Positions 11,901 through 23,299 of a stretch of 64,000 nt of DNA are shown here, one piece after another. Within the stretch, counting starts at the first letter, position 1, and the number at the start of each line of letters is the position of its first letter. The DNA is from Rhynchonema sp. JSB1_4 (taxonomy: Eukaryota; Nematoda; Chromadorea; Monhysterida; Xyalidae), in the NCBI GenBank assembly GCA_030248065.1, contig JASAMV010004882.1, positions 1-64,000 on the forward strand. The letters run 5' to 3'. The position numbers and the translations under genes were made by a program. The notes under the pieces were generated by a model, which worked only from the letters and a program-made list of their open reading frames with translations, made no database searches and was not told the origin of the DNA.

Positions 11901-13807
11901 ATGGAGGCAGAATCGAACACAAAACCGGACGATTCGACGTCTAATGGGCCGCCGCCGCTGCCCGTCATACCAAAGAAACCGCATGTGGTTTGGTTCAAAT
12001 TTTTAAACTCATTTTCTTAAGCTGAACTGCCTTGCTGCGACGCTGTGAAGCACAAGAAGTGAGTAGCAAGAAGAGTTTCGACCTGTAACAACAGCCATGG
12101 CGGTGTCCAGGGGCTTCATCAGTGTTTCGTCGGCTCGTTTTGCAGACATTCGACGGTGTACCGGAGGACGAACACCCACTTGAGTTCACCTACACATTAT
12201 CCTACTTCAAACGGCCGCCCGGCAAGTTCAACCCAGAAGAATACTCAAATCATGTACAGAAGATCGCTACGTTCCAATCGGTTGGATTTCTCTTGGTCAT
12301 TTTTGTTAATCTTTTTTTATTGATTGAATTTTGTTCGAATTTCAGGTCGAACAGTTCTGGCGCGTTTACGGGCACTTGAAGCGACCGTCGGATGTGAATG
12401 ACAAAGTCGACTTTCACATGTTCAAAGACGGCATAAAACCGGTTTGGGAGGTGCGACGCACACTTTTCTGGTTGTTCCTCCATGTGATTTTGAAATACGA
12501 GTCTTTTCGATTGAATTCAGGATGAAGCCAACTGTAATGGCGGCAAATGGATCATACGACTGAAGAAGGGACTCGCGTCGAGAATCTGGGAGAACCTGTT
12601 GCTGGCAATGATCGGCGAACAGTTTATGGTGTGCATTTTATTTTATTTTGACGATTTGTCGCCATTTCTTGGACGTATGTGAAATTCTATTTGTCACCAC
12701 ACACAACACAGGTCGGTGAGGAAATCTGCGGTGCTGTGTGCTCGGTCAGAAACCAGGTACAATTGGCGCAATGGGGGCTTTTTACATTTTTTGTTCTCAA
12801 TAAATATGGGTCTTGCATTCCAACTAAGTAATTGATTCCAACCGTCATTGTGTACATGCAGGCAGACCTGTTCGGGAGCCAAAAGAATATATGTCAGGAT
12901 TTGTTCCTTTTGCCAAACAATTGGAGGTTGCCGGCTTTTTTAATGCAATAATACAATTGTATATGTAAATTTTTGTTTAGTATATGTAATCCAAAAATAA
13001 TATATGTCACAATACACATATATTACATATATTTCCAAAGCTCTGCATGCAGGAAGACATCGTGTCGTTGTGGAATCGCACGGCCAACGATCAGGGCATC
13101 ACCAATCGAATTCGGGACACGATGCGACGCGTGTTGAATCTGCCGCCGAGCACGTTGATCGAGTACAAACGACATGATGACTGTCTCAAGTGGGTGGATG
13201 TTCTTGTCGGGGGCGGGGGGGGCAGGTTTATTTTTTTAGTGGGCGATTAGCAGTTCATTTGCCAAAATTAATGAATCAAATGACTCTAATTGTTCCAATT
13301 TCTGGTGACTCGAATAAACTCCTTTGGTGGCAAACCCTTCGATGCCTTCAGACGCCATTGTGGCTGGGTTGCAGCTTGGGAATAGGATCGGAGGTATTTT
13401 GTTTGTTCACCTGACTTTTCTCGTATCAAACGTTGCTACGTGACTAGCATGAAATCAGTGGCATATAAATGTCTTGGCAGATATCTTCTTCAAAAGAGGT
13501 TATCATGCATGGTCAAGGCAGGTCCCGTCCGATCGCCAGGTTTGATGCCAGTTTGCATCGTTTCTATCTACCTGATATGGGCATGACAACAAAAGGCCGA
13601 AACTTGGATGGCACAACGATATTGATAGAGTTCGTGCCATGTGCGATAACCCTACGCACTGTCTGAGATCCGGACCCAGCAGCTATGGTGTTCTTATGGA
13701 AATTTGAATGAACAAATGGATGCCCTTGAGCTTTCTGGCTGACCTTTTCCTGATTAATTTTCAGAGATCAGACGAGCTATCGAAACACGGACATCTACTG
13801 CCGATAA
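11901..13807 (+). CDS. EIF4E2: eIF4E-family cap-binding protein, 4EHP type (eIF4E2)
   Basis: 4EHP binds the mRNA cap weakly, does not recruit eIF4G, and represses translation with partners such as GIGYF. The seven exons are 11901-11987, 12146-12280, 12346-12450, 12521-12628, 12712-12756, 13053-13189 and 13765-13807, giving about 219 aa. The class markers are clear. VEQFWRVYGH has the dorsal-surface Trp (79), GIKPVWE has the cap-stacking Trp (108), and NGGKWIIRL, MIGEQFMVGEEICG and RVLNLPPSTLIEYK follow. The first cap-stacking position is Tyr (62, in EEYSNH), as in human 4EHP Y78, rather than the Trp of eIF4E. This places it in the 4EHP class. The first donor is uncertain by one codon (after 11984 or 11987). 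The last exon is only 43 nt and ends in NTDIYCR, matching the short Asn/Thr tail of the family. Confidence 0.92.
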
Positions 13808-15208
13808 GTCGAGCATTATCAGACTCAATGATGCGTTGTGGTATTTGTACGCCAAATGAAACATCATCCGTTACATACAACCTCTGTGAGATCTTAGTTC
13901 ATTATTCTGTGTGTGAAAGAGTCAGTCTCAGTCATCGTTACCTAATTATTGAATATAATACCTACGTGTATGATAAAAAATACATTCGTGAAACGACGCT
14001 GCTCATAACTGCGCTTTCAACAAAATTGATGGCTGTGTATAAAAAGGATATGCCCCACAACACCACACAAAACGCAAATGAAGCGGTCCGAAACCAACCA
14101 ACCAAGCTTCAGAAAAAGTTTCATCTGTCTGACTGCTGAATGTCTGTTCCACATGTCATCAAAATAGTATCCAACAATTTTCAAGTTTCATTGCTGAAAA
14201 ATACAAACAAACAGCTGAACTCTGCACAGCGTGCTGAATCAAAACTGTTATTTTTGTCCGACCGACTGGTCATAGCCGTCTCTCATAGCGTGAGGTTGCG
14301 CTGCTGCACACGCACTGTTAAAATTGCACACGACTTTTGCCCTTTAATGATGACATTACGTTGCTAATTTGTACGTTATTGTTAAACTTGTCACAAATTT
14401 TGTTGAGACCCTGTTTTCCCTGAATTTCAAGCAATACACTCTGGGTTTTCGTTTGAGAACGACAAAAACCGCAGCCAAATGTCTTCTTGTGTTTTTACGT
14501 CATTTCGGACGTCACAAATATTTTTAGTTTTTTTTGTGTTTCACCTGTGCTCTTTTTTACAAAACAAAAGCTCCAGAACCATTGCAGTGCATTGTTCGCT
14601 AATATCGAAGCACCATGTAAGAACAAAAAAAACAGCGCAACACCGTGTTTCACGAAAGAATTCTGAAGGCATATATAGGAAATGGTGTTGAAGTTTCAAC
14701 ATTTTTATTTTTTACTAGTTTTATACGTACATGTATATCAATATGAAAATTATGTTATGCGCATATGTTTGCTGTTTTAAAAACATATGAGAGAGCGTCA
14801 AACCTGTCAAAACTACGAACTATGTATATGCACATTAGTGCACGAATGTCACGGATCACGTGTATAACTTTGTATCTGTAAAACTTCCGGGTGTAAATAG
14901 TCACAGTATGTATAAGTATTTTTGGCAAAAAAACCACCATTGGCATCTGTGGGACGCAGTTCTGCATAAACCGCGTGACTACCAAGAATTATACAGTGCC
15001 CATCCTGTCCTTGGCACTTGGGTAGCGTGCAAAACTCTTGTGCACATCAAAAAGCTGTTCGGTTCTCATCTTTACCTCAAATTTTGATTCCCAGTATTCT
15101 CGAAAAATTAGAAAAGTGCGCTGCTATATAAGCTTCGGTTTCTTTTCGCGCGAACTGCCAACCACGAACCCGCATCCGGTAATATTTCAGAATTGAAAAT
15201 AAATAGTC
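13808..15208. other. Intergenic region between eIF4E2 and the NPC1-NTD gene
   Basis: It contains the 3' flank of eIF4E2 and the presumed promoter of the next gene. A 143-codon frame at 13708-14139 overlaps the last eIF4E2 exon in another frame and shows no family signal. I saw no repeat with defined ends. Confidence 0.5.
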
Positions 15209-17972
15209 ATGTCTCGCAATCGACTGCTGTCGACGATCACGTTCATATTGTCCACTGTGCCATGCGACGGTCACAGTGGTGCATTGCACAACCACCACGA
15301 TGATCCAATGCCACCGGGCACCACGCAAAGGTTGGGGGATTTTCTTGCTGGCACTTTATTCTTGAGATCTTGGACATGAGAGATTTTCAGTCAGGCTAAT
15401 TGTAATCTTTTGGTAGACGCTGAGCAATTAAGATTTGTCGCAATTGTGCCAAATGCATCCAGCAGAGCTCTTTTGTGGGCTTGAAGAAAAGAGGTGGCCG
15501 ATTCAGTGCGGTGATCACTTTATCGCACTGTCGGTAGTTTTTCAAGACGTATGTACATACACAGCGATCAATTGCAGTCCCGACCCGCCGCATTGTGTCA
15601 CGTATGACTTGTGCTCGAAACGCGATGGTCCCGAGGACGAGATGTTGTACATGCCGTGTTTGAATTCGACAACAGCCGTGCCAATGACTGACTGGGTGTC
15701 GCTCAGGATATTGAACCGATTGTGCCCCACATTTATGGCAGAACAGGGAGGTCGGAATGGGAGGAAACTGCTTGCCATTGGCTTCGTGTCACCTTGCCCC
15801 AAACATACAAGGTGGGGTACATAGATCTAGGCCACCGATCTATAGTACATCTGCGAAATAAAAGGATCCCGAGGGCAACTTCGTGCTTCGAGCCCTGTGC
15901 AGTCATAAACACGAATTTAAATCTGGTTAAGCATATCCTTCTTTAAATAGTGAACGCGTACGATGTCTTATAGCTGCCGTGTACAGCTTACCCGGGATTA
16001 CCTCCTCGTGTCTTCCTTCATGATTTCGACGCCCCCCTCGTAAAAGAGACAAGCCAAGTGTGTGGTGTGATAACAACCCAGTCTGCACGAAGTGGGAGTC
16101 ATGCTGCTGTGACGTAACGAAAAAATTACACCCTATTTTATTCGATTTGACGATCATCCGCATTTACAGCTGTACCCCATCCTCCGTTGTGCTGCTCCCG
16201 ATCGCAAGTGCGTGTCATTCTCAAATCAATGACCATGCCCAAGGATCTGCTCGGCAACTGTCCGACCTGTCTGAGCAATTTCAAGGAATTCTGGTGTCGA
16301 CAGGCGTGCGCACCGGATCAGTCGAATTTTGAAGTGGCCCACAGACTCACAGGTACGCGCGTCTTTTTGAATTATGGGAATTAAATATGAGCACCAGGTA
16401 AAAACGTTTTTTTCACCCGTGGCGGCCTCTTAAATGGGACCTACATGTAGCTAGCTCCTTCTAGGTGGCTCAGGGCTCTCATTTTCATTAGCATATTATA
16501 CGGGGGTATTATACACAGTCAAAACACTTTATAGATTGATTTTTTCGTGTCCCTCAACATTTATTTAAATTTTAAGATTCTTACTAATTGTCAGGTGATG
16601 AGAGCTGGCGTCGACGCAAGCGAGAGCTGCCGATCGTTAACGGTAACCCGAAATTAGTAAATTATGCTTTTTATCTCATGTTTTCTTTTCGCTATTTTGA
16701 CCTTTTGCAGGCGACGCAGTGTCCCAGATTGACGTCCACGTTGCCCAGGATTACCTTGACAGAATATTTGAATCGTGTCGCGATGTGCAATTTCCGGCCT
16801 TTGGCACCACAGCTGTCACGCTCATGTGCGGAGGAAGGGTGGGTTGGCTAATTCACTGTTGTCCTTTGATGCAGAATCCAAACTACCAGTAGCCTATCCA
16901 CAAGTTTGCAGGAGGATTGTACACCCAATGCGTGGTACGCTTTCATGGGTGACCCCGAGGAAAATCAGTACGTCCCGTTCAAGTTCAATTTCATCACGAA
17001 GCCAGGCAGTGCACCCGTTCGTCCATTAAATGCGACGACGTTCACTTGTGACCAGGCGGTGGATGGAATGGACAAGTGCCCGTGTGAGGTACGTGAAACA
17101 TCTAATGGGCATGAGGCGTAGGTTTTCTTTAGATCTCGACATTTAAAGGGGAAATTGCACATTCCTAATCGCCTTTCAGGTTTTACAAGTGTTTAGACAG
17201 CAATGTGGGCATCACAAAAGTCAAATAATTTGGTAGAAACTCTCAAACATGTACCCGGGAGATTCCGTTTAAGACAAGCCACTGGGAACAAAATTCGGCG
17301 CGGACCGGCCGAATTTCTACCTGCGCATTCAGGCAAATTGCCTGATCAAAAAGCTCTCAAGGCGACAGAATGTTTCGCATGTTTTTTGAAACTCACTAAC
17401 CATAGAATTTCGCTTTTCTTTCGAATTTCAACGAATTGTTCCAGCGTGTCTGCTAAATGTTTCATGCTCTCCTTGTCACGCTGGAACAATTCGTCGAAAT
17501 TCGAAATATAAAGAAAAGCGAAATTCTATAGTTAGTGAGTTTCAAGAATCGTGCGAAACATTCTGTCGCCTTGACAGCTTTTTGATCAGGCAATTTGCCT
17601 GAATGCGCAGGTGGAAATTCGGCCGGTGCGCGCCGAATTTTCTTCCCGATTGTTCCCTTTGAATTGCTTCTCCTGGGTACATGTTTGAGAGTTTGTACCA
17701 AGTGATTGGCTTTCATGATGCCCACACAACTGTCTAAACACTTGTAGAATTTGAAAGGCGATTAAGAATGTGCAATTTCCCCTTTAAGAAAGACGGGTCC
17801 AGTTTTTCTTTGGAGTTTTGAACATTGATCGCTAAAAGCTACTTATTTGACTATGCGCGCATTTGACACCCGACACAGTCCCGGATTCCAGGAATGCAAG
17901 GCTGCTTGCCCCGCAGAACCAGACAGCACCACCGAGATAACAGAAACAGAAACTGAAACTATTGAACAATGA
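15209..17972 (+). CDS. Secreted stand-alone NPC1 N-terminal domain protein
   Basis: The NPC1 N-terminal domain (NTD) binds cholesterol inside late endosomes. Here it is a whole protein. The exons are 15209-15330, 15578-15750, 16170-16352, 16595-16642, 16711-16838, 16912-17088 and 17892-17972, giving 303 aa in phase. Residues 1-20 look like a signal peptide (basic RNR, then LLSTITFILST). All 18 NTD cysteines are present, including LCC (106-107), CPTC, FWC and QAC. The Gln equivalent to human Q79, which touches the sterol hydroxyl, is at 111. RRRKR at 165-169 is a furin-type site. GDPEENQYVPFKF matches [13 protein letters not shown] of the full-length paralog at 36954. After CPCEECKAAC the chain continues as an acidic Thr/Glu tail and stops, with no transmembrane segment. 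Intron 6 holds a 637-bp foldback transposon. The exon order and the 177-nt exon 6, equal in length in the paralog, support tandem duplication. A missed downstream exon is possible, but the stop follows directly in frame. Confidence 0.82.
17147..17783. mobile_element. TTAA-flanked foldback element in intron 6 of the NPC1-NTD gene
   Basis: The two arms of about 310 bp each are reverse complements with few differences and only a short spacer. The element starts AGGGGAAATTGCACATTC and ends with the complement, between TTAA at 17143-17146 and TTAA at 17784-17787, the target site of piggyBac-type elements. It has no coding capacity. In the pre-mRNA it would fold into a hairpin of about 300 bp. Confidence 0.82.
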
Positions 17973-19663
17973 GAAAGTTGGCGGCAACAACCGTGAAACA
18001 TCATCAACGTCTGAGCTGTTGTGAGTGCCTGTGATAAATCGTGATTATTCCAGAGTGTGTATATTGATAAAATCAAGAGTGGTGGTATGCCGAAACATCT
18101 GTGTTGTTTTTTTCTCGGCGTCGCAGTTAAATTTGAAAAAAACAAACCAAATTTTAACTTCATAAACCAACTAAAACTGCTTGTGTTCCTTCGGTTGCAG
18201 TACTCACGCAAACCTTCAGGGAAAATCCGCTGTGGGACTTTCGCTTTTCACCTACAGTACAATTTCGTGCATCAAACCCCCAGACATGCTGTAGACTCAG
18301 CTGACTGTAAATTCAAAATGCATTTGTCGGTTTTTTGCACGGGCAACAAGAAAAAACACAATTTGCAAACAAACTCAGGCATGTCGCCATTAACATGATT
18401 TATTTTGTGCGACGGTGGTGTGGGGCGCTCTTTGCCTCACTAAATTTGCGAATTTCAAAGTGCGACTTTTCTTGAGTTCCAAGTGGCAAGCAAAAGTAAA
18501 AAATAAGCAAGAATGGGTGCCCGAACATCATTGAAGGCCAAAACATGCCGGTGCCTCATCAGCATGCAAAGTGTTCGTGTGTTTTCGAACCCCCTGAGAT
18601 TTGGGTTTGAGCCAGACGGGCCTGTGCAGTGAACCAACATGAGTACAAACAATCAAGTCAACGATGGTATACCGTACGTGCACAAAGGTTGTACTCACCG
18701 CTGGAACCCAGGTTTTCGATCCTGAGATTGCAGCTCCTTAATCCAGCCAAAACGCGGGTGTATGACCTTAATTACCACAAGTGCCTTTCAGGTTCTCGTT
18801 ATCACAGACCTTTGTCATCAACATTCTTTGCGGCATAGGTGGTATACGAACGGATGGTATTAACGGACGGTGTACGACATCATCGTTAGGCCAAGATCAC
18901 AGGTAATACCAGTGCATAACATTTCGAAATATTGCAGACAGACAATCTGAGGTTGGAGGAGCTCTGGACTTAGTATGTGCACTCTGACATGCAAAGCCGT
19001 GCGTTTAAAATCTATTCTACGATTTATATCTGTTGCGAAATGTGCGTGCTAATGGAAACGCTGTGCTTGTCCCCTTGGTCCGTAGGGAAACGTTGTCACC
19101 TGCTCATTGCAGAGCAATGTGCCTGCACAGTAGTGTATCCCGTCACAAATATGGAACGTAGAACACTTGTGTGTTTGAACGTTCCCTTGCGGGTTCAAGC
19201 GAATGGCTTAGAAGCCAATTGAGCGCCGTTCCATCTACATAGCAGCTGCGCGCATGCGTCTGCCGTTTTAGCACAGAGTCTCTGGTACTTTTTACAATTT
19301 TTTCGCACCAGCACCTCAACCTTCCGGCGTGAGAAGCTTGAAAACGGAAATATGAAACGTTCTCTTTCAACAAAATCTTGCAAAAAGTGCGTTCGTTTTT
19401 GTCACGTCGTTGCCAGTTATACGACCTGTTCGATATAAGTGTGCTTCTATGTATGTTTCCGGGCTGTTTGACTGAAGCCTGGCGATGTTGATAAACCTTG
19501 TCGTTTCGACGGTCTACTTTTAATGTACAATGGAACCAAGGGGGCATTGTTCGTGTCGTAAAGACAGCCAAAGAATTGTTCAACGCCACAAAAAGTGAGC
19601 AACAGGCTACGCCACCAATTCAGCACAACGCGTATGGTGAACTGAACTGCTCTGTATTATAAT
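17973..19663. other. 3' flank of the NPC1-NTD gene, no further gene seen
   Basis: The sequence is near-average in composition with only short, unconvincing open frames. Neither the transmembrane exons that would extend the NTD gene nor any recognisable RNA gene is present. Confidence 0.45.
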
Positions 19664-19853
19664 CAGTGTTCGAACGGGATCCCGATCCCGATCCCGATCC
19701 CGGGATCCCGGCCCCTTTTTCTGATCCCGATCCCGTCATTTTGAAAAAGTCAATCCCGATCCCGATCCCGCCCAAAAAAGTACCGGGATCGGGATTAAGT
19801 TTTGAGAACAAAAAGTAAAAAATTATGCAATCATAATTCGCCAAGCTGTTGTA

Positions 19854-20205
19854 AGGGCGCGGCCAGGCAAACGCGGGCGCGGGTCGCGGGTCAGAAAAAT
19901 ATTTTATGTCCAATAACCGCCCCGTGTTTGCATGGCCGCACTTGCGGGTCGCGGTTTGCGGGTCACTTGAAACATTTATTTGGTTGCAACACAAAAAAAT
20001 TAACCCATCAGCGTAGAGCCAACGTCGCAGACGTGTCCGTAGCACAGCGCTGATTAGTTCATTTTTGTGTGTTGGCTAAATAAATGTTTCGAGTGACCCG
20101 CAAACAGCTACCCGCATGTGCGGCCGTGCAAACGCGCGGCGGTCATTGGACATAGAATTATTGCTGACCCGCGGCCCACAACCGTGTTTGCGTGGCCGCG
20201 CCCCC
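19854..20205. mobile_element. Nested GC-rich inverted-repeat element
   Basis: The left end GGGCGCGGCCAGGCAAACGC and the right end (GTGTTTGCGTGGCCGCGCCC) are near complements. Subterminal GCGGGTC/GACCCGC motifs repeat several times on both sides. Exact ends and target duplication could not be fixed. It interrupts the hAT element just upstream of its transposase fragment. Confidence 0.55.
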
Positions 20206-20214
20206 AAAGAGGTG

Positions 20215-20520
20215 CTCGACGGTTGATTGCGAGCGTGATGAAACCACAAGCACCACCAATCGCGAACAAATCGAGCTAGAACTGAACGCTTACACAAAGT
20301 TGCTTCAAACGAAGGGACTCAGTTTCGAGGAAATGTTGTCATGGTGGGCAACAAATGAGACAAAGTTTCCGCGACTGGCACGTCTAGCTTCCAAAAATCT
20401 AAGCGCTTCGCCTACGAGCGCGCCTTCTGGACAGCTCTTTTCCAGTGCAGCTGATTTGTTTGATGGCAAAAGACACATTGTAGTCTGTGACATTAACTTG
20501 CATCTTATGCATAAAATGAT
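20215..20520 (+). pseudogene. hAT transposase fragment, C-terminal dimerisation domain
   Basis: The frame reads an ELNAY motif followed by SFEEMLSWWATNETKFPRLA, then ASKNL, TSAPS and LFSSAADL. This is the order of the hAT C-terminal dimerisation domain: WW, N..FP.LA.LA, then TSAPS..FS.A. The N-terminal BED finger and the DDE-type catalytic core are absent from the element, and the upstream side is replaced by a nested insertion. The frame then runs into terminal GATCCC repeats. It is a remnant and cannot encode an active enzyme. Confidence 0.82.
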
Positions 20521-20666
20521 AAAAACGATTGCTTTTGGACTGGTCAATTCCGATCCCGATCCCGGGATCCGGGTTTTCAAAACCGGGATCCCGATCCCGA
20601 CACTTTCTTGATCCCAATCCCGATCCCGGTATTAAAAATGAATCCCGTTCGAACACTGATTATAAT

Positions 20667-22761
20667 AGGACCTTGGAGAACGTATGGTGCTGACATAACC
20701 CCTATGTTTTGGCATTTTATCGCTCGTAGGTACTATAGGCCGTGAAGTTAAAATGGCATGTGTTCTGGTCCAAGTTTTGTCACCTGTCAACGCTATATGT
20801 ACCGTATAATTACAGTGTTAGTACATGGTTCATCTGATGGGGTTCCGGGCAAGGTTTGGTGTTAGCAACGGTTGTTCAGGAACGTGGGCAAGCTGGAACA
20901 CAGCAAGGGTCTGGCGCTTGATTGGTTTGGTTTTGTGCTCTGTTTTATTGATTAATACAAAGTTAATGACGTCATTACCTTCTAATCTGTGGTTGCTTTC
21001 TCGTACGTATAACACAAGAAGCTTGTATCTGTGACGCAACGAATGTTTTTCTGTGGTTGTTATCGCTATTGCAGGTCTCCAGAGCCATGAGGAACTAGTA
21101 CTGTATATGGGCACTATTTCCAGTTGAATAAACATGCGGTTTTTTTCAAGCCATATGATAAAGCAGGAACGTGAGAGGGGCATGCATAACATCTGGCTGC
21201 GGCGGTTATTGTTGTTTGGCTTCGGGTCATGCATTTTCAATTGACAATTGGCATAGTTACATACATATACACATGTACATCCGTGTGTATGGGCCTGTTG
21301 TATGAAAAAGTGACCACCGTATCCAGTTTTCCCCACACCAAAGGAAGCAGATGCACCTGTTCGCTTTATCCGGCTGTTTTTCTTGCTCAAAAAGTAACCT
21401 TGGAAGTAACTTATGCCGGTTGTCGCAGCGTCGCCCACTGCGGTCTTCAGCCATAGTTGGGGACAATGCATGCCCTAGGTACATTGTTACCGGTGCCTTT
21501 TCCCTGAACCTGCGACACTGTTTGTGACTATTTGTGTTTCTTTCTGCTTTTACGCGTACGTCATCGCTAGTATTGGTGTGCGTGGCTAAAGTTTCCCGCA
21601 GCAGGTTTTTTTTAGCGCTCAGCGCCTCGGTTTTTTGTGGAACGCATTTGGGTGTGTAGGCACTTAGTGGTCACACGTCAGTATGGATGTGCGTGTTCTA
21701 ATGGATGTTTTTATTGGTTTACCACACGTAACAGGTGCCTGACCGAACTTTTGTCGTTGAATCGCCATGGTTGTGGCTAATTTCATGCGATTAAGCACGT
21801 ACTTTGGTCCACTATGTTTCCTATTTTTGTTTAGGGGTTAAGTCATAGTGGGCACTTACAGTATTTGTTGTGCAGAGTCTGCACTTCCTTTGCTAACAAT
21901 AATTTCCCAGCAACATCGGCCTTTCTTAGATTGACGTGTTGATTTAAGTTACTAAGAGAAAGAGAACCATCCCGGCACAAGCAAAAAAAGTATTATTTTA
22001 TATGGCGGTGGTACATATACGACTTGTGATGCTTGATGCATCACAAACATTCTCTATTAAGTCAATGGTGCCTGGCAATGCCAAGTATTCGTTTCGTCTG
22101 ATTCATAACTCAAAATAAATTGACCATTCCGCACTTCATGTGCCCCATGCGGCACAAGTGTACTGCCCGATTGGCTTTTTATACATAAATTTCAGTTTGT
22201 GGCTGTTCGGTGTGTGGTTTTTTATGTCTCTGTTGGTAGCATGGGTTTTACAGATGAACGGATGTGTATCTGTGGAGTGCGCGGACCTCTGGTTGAACTG
22301 CTTTCCGAGAAATGTTTTACCAAGACAGTTCCCGGCGTTGTTGGCGATACTGAATTGAACTTCGTAGTAACTTTATTGATTTCATTGTTTGCATTACGCA
22401 GTGAGAGAATCTCGATTCGATTATACATTGGTACATTATCTTATGGAGTTAAATTGATTATGCATGTGATTCAAGATATTGTGACGGAGAATAAGATCGC
22501 AGATGCTGCAACATTGTGTTGTCATAAATTGCAATGGAATTTTGTACGACTGTTACTTTTTTGTCTTGAACTGTCATTTTAATTAATGCGATTGCGGATT
22601 GTAATAATTTCTGCGAGCCCTACTACGTTTGTGTCAACTTCCATTCCATTCTAATTTTGACATCTACGTTCATTGAAAAACACTTTTGTTGCGCATTAAA
22701 AGTTTCTCAAAACTGTTTACCATCATGCATTTTACCTACTACTGTAAGTATGTTCGTCATG
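20667..22761. other. Gene-poor spacer
   Basis: No conserved coding exon, RNA gene or repeat with defined ends was recognised. A minus-strand frame at 20830-21471 (213 codons) and a plus-strand frame at 22199-22582 have mixed composition and no family signal. Confidence 0.4.
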
Positions 22762-22765
22762 TTAA

Positions 22766-23295
22766 AGGGTGTGTCTAACGTCTCCTAACCCCATGTTTTG
22801 TTGGATGGAATTGAAAGATGTCTTCGAAAGGCCGCCGTGTGCAAAAAACTGCGACTTCTAACTTGCTAAATCGCGAAATCTTGAGGGTTACTTTTCGAAT
22901 TAAATCAATTTCCGGACACAAAATTCAGACTGAGCAGACAAGAGAACTTACGAAGCGAAACACACACAAACCAGCTTCTGTGGGTTAATCATTGTGTCCA
23001 CAGTCAAGCCAGCAGCCAGAGCGGTGTGTGTTGAGCGTTTACGTGCATTGTATAGGCGGCTGAGCCGCGCTTAAACATGCAATGTTTCAGCAGGAAAACG
23101 CCAAACGTGAGTAGCGCGCACTCAAAAGCGCCTGGAGTTTTGTGTCCGGAAATTGATTTAATTCGAAAAGTAACCCTCAATATTTCGCGATTTAGCGAGC
23201 TAGAAGACGCGGTTTTTTGCACACGGTGGCCTGTCGAGGTCATCCTTCGATTGCACCCAATAAAACATGGGGTTAAGAGACGTTAGACACACCCT
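22766..23295. mobile_element. TTAA-flanked foldback element
   Basis: The inverted arms start AGGGTGTGTCTAACGTCTC on both sides and stay alignable for nearly 200 bp (for example ACCCCATGTTTT and GGGTTACTTTTCGAATTAAA). TTAA flanks it at 22762-22765 and 23296-23299. The shared AGGG terminus and TTAA target link it to the element at 17147-17783. There is no coding sequence. Confidence 0.82.
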
Positions 23296-23299
23296 TTAA

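Larger units (their letters stand above)
19664..20658. mobile_element. hAT element with GATCCC-repeat ends and transposase remnant
   Basis: The terminal inverted repeats are CAGTGTTCGAACGGGATCCC and its complement ending CCCGTTCGAACACTG. The flanks are a perfect 8-bp duplication, ATTATAAT, at 19656-19663 and 20659-20666. Both subterminal regions are tandem GATCCC/GGGATC motifs. Inside, 20215-20520 encodes the C-terminal dimerisation part of a hAT transposase, which assigns the superfamily directly. A second inverted-repeat element (about 19854-20205) sits within it. Confidence 0.88.

Noticed and set aside
13708..14139. Plus-strand frame of 143 codons downstream of eIF4E2
   Set aside because: It overlaps the final eIF4E2 exon in a different frame. 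The conserved ending and stop of eIF4E2 explain the start of this stretch.
15435..15824. Reading the second NPC1-NTD exon as a longer open frame including 15435-15577 and 15751-15824
   Set aside because: The acceptor at 15577 and donor at 15750 give the correct phases and remove non-homologous residues. The extension has no NPC1 similarity.
17873..17956. Earlier acceptor (GACACAG) for the last NPC1-NTD exon
   Set aside because: It gives an Arg-rich frame without the last two domain cysteines. The acceptor at 17891 restores ECKAAC, matching the end of the NPC1 domain.
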